A DNA stretch of 64,000 nt from DATFVA01 sp963774455 (lineage in GTDB: Bacteria > Bacteroidota > Ignavibacteria > Ignavibacteriales > Ignavibacteriaceae), in assembly GCA_963774455.1 (NCBI GenBank), contig CAVZFD010000004.1, positions 1 to 64,000 of the forward strand, given 5' to 3'. How positions within the stretch are numbered: the stretch's first letter is position 1; each line of letters begins with the position of its first letter. Both the position numbers and the translations under genes were made by a program. Below the pieces are notes generated by a model. It was not told where the DNA came from, did no database searches, and saw only the letters and a list, made by a program, of their open reading frames with translations. This document shows, piece after piece, positions 61,939 through 64,000 of the stretch.

Positions 61939-62451
61939 ATGACGGAAAGTCTTTCACATCTTTCAGGAAAAATATTAAGTATTATCCAGCAGTCCATCTG
62001 GAAGAATAATTTTGAATTCAAATATGATGAAGAACTGCTTGGGAAAATAATCCCGCGAAATGTATTCAGCTTCGGTCTATTTATTACTATAGGAGAAGCC
62101 GAATGGGAGATATACAAGCCGAATTTCTGGAAATCAGATATCGCTGTAAGAGAAAAAGGAAGAGAAAACCCATTCGCCTCTTATAATAAAAAATTCTTCA
62201 GCAGGGAAGGAACCGTCTTCCTGCCGAAGGGACAAAGGTTAATAATAAAGTCCGGGAACTTTAAAAGAAAATATGGAGTATTTACAGCAAGCGGTATATG
62301 CCTGGCTAGCATAAAAGATGAAGTTTCATTTAAAGCAAGAAGCCTTGTTTATATTGAAAGCAGCTCAGAATTGCTTGATAAATATCCCTGGGTAATAATA
62401 CTCGCCTGGTATTTAAAAAGAAAGCGGAAGCAGACAGCTGCTGCAGGATAG
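61939..62451 (+). CDS. Unknown protein encoded between SPFH and RHH genes
   Basis: The 170-residue protein is basic, lacks a signal peptide and has no transmembrane helix. It shows a beta-rich centre ('F-G-L-F-I-T-I-G-E-A-E-W-E-I-Y-K' near residue 48, and 'Y-G-V-F-T-A-S-G-I-C-L-A-S-I-K-D-E-V' near residue 110) and a basic tail 'K-R-K-R-K'. I recognise no family. The close linkage to the SPFH gene suggests a joint membrane-associated role. Confidence 0.6.
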   Translation: MTESLSHLSGKILSIIQQSIWKNNFEFKYDEELLGKIIPRNVFSFGLFITIGEAEWEIYKPNFWKSDIAVREKGRENPFASYNKKFFSREGTVFLPKGQRLIIKSGNFKRKYGVFTASGICLASIKDEVSFKARSLVYIESSSELLDKYPWVIILAWYLKRKRKQTAAAG

Positions 62452-62467
62452 AAAAAAATGATTGGTT

Positions 62468-62659
62468 ATGGCAGAAAAGAAAAAGTTTTTATTAAGAATT
62501 GACTCTGATCTTTATGCCGCCCTCGAAAAATGGGCGGCAGATGATTTGCGAAGCATTAATGCACAGATTGAATTTCTTTTGACTAACGTTTTGAAGCACG
62601 CGGGACGAAAAACGTTTGTCAAATCCGGAGAAAAAGATGAGTCTAAAAATCAGTCTTAA
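62468..62659 (+). CDS. Arc-like ribbon-helix-helix DNA-binding protein
   Basis: The 63-residue protein (ATG at 62468) is a ribbon-helix-helix regulator. The strand 'F-L-L-R-I-D-S-D-L-Y' and the helices 'A-A-L-E-K-W-A-A-D-D-L-R-S-I-N-A-Q-I-E-F-L' match Arc/CopG folds, with a basic, flexible tail. It may autoregulate the SPFH cassette. No toxin gene is adjacent. Confidence 0.82.
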   Translation: MAEKKKFLLRIDSDLYAALEKWAADDLRSINAQIEFLLTNVLKHAGRKTFVKSGEKDESKNQS

Positions 62660-62670
62660 TCAGCCGGAAA

Positions 62671-64000
62671 TCAAAGTTCGAAGATTTCACCTTTCCGTGG
62701 ATAGCTGACAGATCTGTATCCTTTACCTTCGATTTTCTCTTTGAGAGGTAAAGCCTGCTCTTCCTCCCCATGTACTAAGAATATATGCTTCAATTTGTTT
62801 GCTGGAGAAAATTTCAGGTAATCCAGCAGGCCTTTCTGATCGGCGTGAGCACTGAAATAATCCATCTGTTTAATTTTGGCCCTTACTTTATAAGGATCGC
62901 CGAATATGCTTACCTCTTCAGCACCATCCATGATCTTTCTTGCGAGAGTTTCCTGGGCAGCATACCCGACAAACAAAATCAGGTTGTTCGGGTCTTCAAT
63001 ATTGTTTTTTAGATGATGCAGAATTCTTCCACCTTCGGCCATTCCCGAGGCAGATATAATTATACACGATCCTCTGAACTCATTCAGCTTTTTCGATTCT
63101 TCAACATCGCGTATGTAGGTCAGCCTGTTAAAACCGAAAGGATCCTCATGATTTTCGATAAAAACTCTGTAGGTTTCCCTGTCAAAACACTCGGGGTGCA
63201 TCCTGTATACTTCAGTTGAATTCACGGCGAGAGGACTATCGACGAAGATAGGGATGGCTGGGATTCTGTTCTGATTAAATAGCTTATGTAATATATAAAC
63301 AAAAAGTTGCGTTCTGCCGACGGCAAAAGCGGGGATTATTATCTTTCCTTTCCTTTCAAGGACTTCATTGATGACACGCGCAACTTCCTCCTCTACTTCT
63401 CCCGTAACAGGGTGAAGCCGGTTGCCGTATGTGCTTTCCATAATAAGTACATCCAGATCTGTAAGGATATTTGGATCTCTGATAACCGGCATTTCGGGTC
63501 TTCCGATATCGCCGCTGAAACCAAGCCGTGTATAATTACCGTTTTCCCTTATTTCAATTAGTAACCCTGCAGAACCCAGAATATGGCCTGCATCCCGCCA
63601 GGTTGCTTTTACTCCGGGTGCGACTTCAATAGTTTTATCATACTGTACTCCGATAAAATTATTCATCGCCTCTTCAACGTCATCGATAGTATATAATGGT
63701 TCAAAAGGATTCTTATTTTGTTTGCTTCGTTTTTTATTTACAAAATGAATATCTCTCTCCTGCAGGTAGGCCGAATCCCTAAGCATAATCTGGCAAAGAT
63801 CGACAGTCGCAGATGTAGTATAAATATGACCCTTAAATCCGCTCCTGACCAGGTGGGGAATATTTCCAGTATGGTCAATATGTGCATGAGATAGAAGCAT
63901 TACATCTATATCCTCCGGGTTGAAGAGAAAGTTCTTGTTAATCTCGTAAGCCTCTTTTCTACGTCCCTGATAAAGACCGCAATCAAGTAGAATTTTTTTA
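62671..64000 (-). CDS. MBL-fold RNA/DNA hydrolase with beta-CASP domain, 5' end outside window
   Basis: This is a metallo-beta-lactamase ribonuclease of the CPSF/YSH1 type. The frame runs off the right end of the window, so the true start is beyond 64000. The upstream bases encode the family words 'L-L-D-C-G-L-Y-Q-G'. The zinc motif is 'S-H-A-H-I-D-H-T-G' (63861-63890 region), the beta-CASP part contains 'I-M-E-S-T-Y-G-N-R' and 'I-I-I-S-A-S-G-M-A-E-G-G-R', and the C-terminal RMMBL domain has 'V-H-G-E-E'. It should act in RNA processing or decay. Confidence 0.93.
   Translation of the reverse strand, partial: KKILLDCGLYQGRRKEAYEINKNFLFNPEDIDVMLLSHAHIDHTGNIPHLVRSGFKGHIYTTSATVDLCQIMLRDSAYLQERDIHFVNKKRSKQNKNPFEPLYTIDDVEEAMNNFIGVQYDKTIEVAPGVKATWRDAGHILGSAGLLIEIRENGNYTRLGFSGDIGRPEMPVIRDPNILTDLDVLIMESTYGNRLHPVTGEVEEEVARVINEVLERKGKIIIPAFAVGRTQLFVYILHKLFNQNRIPAIPIFVDSPLAVNSTEVYRMHPECFDRETYRVFIENHEDPFGFNRLTYIRDVEESKKLNEFRGSCIIISASGMAEGGRILHHLKNNIEDPNNLILFVGYAAQETLARKIMDGAEEVSIFGDPYKVRAKIKQMDYFSAHADQKGLLDYLKFSPANKLKHIFLVHGEEEQALPLKEKIEGKGYRSVSYPRKGEIFEL

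Noticed and set aside
1..64000. CRISPR arrays, rRNA genes, complete tRNA genes and insertion sequences.
   Set aside because: I looked for regularly spaced repeats, conserved rRNA strings, full cloverleaf sequences and transposase motifs and saw none; only partial tRNA halves exist.

Overview
The window looks like a chromosomal segment of a member of the Ignavibacteria or a related Bacteroidetes/Chlorobi-group bacterium. The evidence is the low GC content, several secreted proteins ending in a type IX secretion (T9SS) sorting domain of the 'NYPNPFNPST' and 'VPVELTSF' style, short Bacteroidetes-type primary sigma factors, a Gld-like ABC cassette, a two-repeat YegP-like protein, and DUF6132 and YidB-like proteins. 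There are no rRNA genes, no complete tRNA gene and no CRISPR array.

Region 1 (1 to about 12.8 kb) is accessory DNA. It starts inside a type I restriction hsdR gene, whose P-loop lies before the first usable start codon. A 10.1 kb block follows, bounded by two direct copies of the 3' half of a tRNA-Lys(CTT) gene (2610-2651 and about 12739-12780), each preceded by a conserved 58-bp repeat. The block carries an OmpA-like protein, a LytTR regulator with a degenerate receiver, a TorF-like porin with an Amt ammonium transporter, an extra FtsH protease and a T9SS propeller protein. It also holds gene debris: a dinD fragment, the front end of one secreted protein, the tail of a T9SS protein, and a VOC gene cut off beside the right repeat. 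No integrase is visible.

Region 2 (12.9-32 kb) is mostly chromosomal. It holds a deoxynucleoside kinase, three tandem T9SS-exported proteins separated by strong terminators, a frameshifted cupin gene, a TolC-MFP-RND efflux operon, an overlapping aminotransferase-pckA pair working at the oxaloacetate/PEP node, a cupin, an Xaa-Pro aminopeptidase and a TIM-barrel-like protein.

Region 3 (32.2-36.8 kb) is a run of nine mostly small same-strand genes of stress and envelope type: zinc metallopeptidase, GlsB-like, DUF4126, an unknown protein, aquaporin, YegP-like, BON-LysM, dodecin and YidB-like. It reads like an osmotic or general stress regulon.

Region 4 (37-52 kb) holds an M49-like peptidase, a lytic transglycosylase, the primary sigma factor, a family B DNA polymerase, an FKBP-TPR protein overlapping a histidine kinase, a Gld-like ABC cassette with a DUF4340 protein, and an MFS transporter.

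Region 5 (51.7-64 kb) holds small enzymes (GNAT, ABM, two VOC proteins), a five-gene redox/sulfur cluster (rhodanese, DUF6132, DUF2892, DUF302, thioredoxin), a DUF1684 lipoprotein, a second primary-type sigma factor beside a frameshifted OmpR-type DNA-binding-domain remnant, and DUF2630. It ends with a compact SPFH / unknown / ribbon-helix-helix cassette and a partial beta-CASP metallo-beta-lactamase RNase. The SPFH cassette, the stress run and the tRNA-bounded island are the parts most worth following up.
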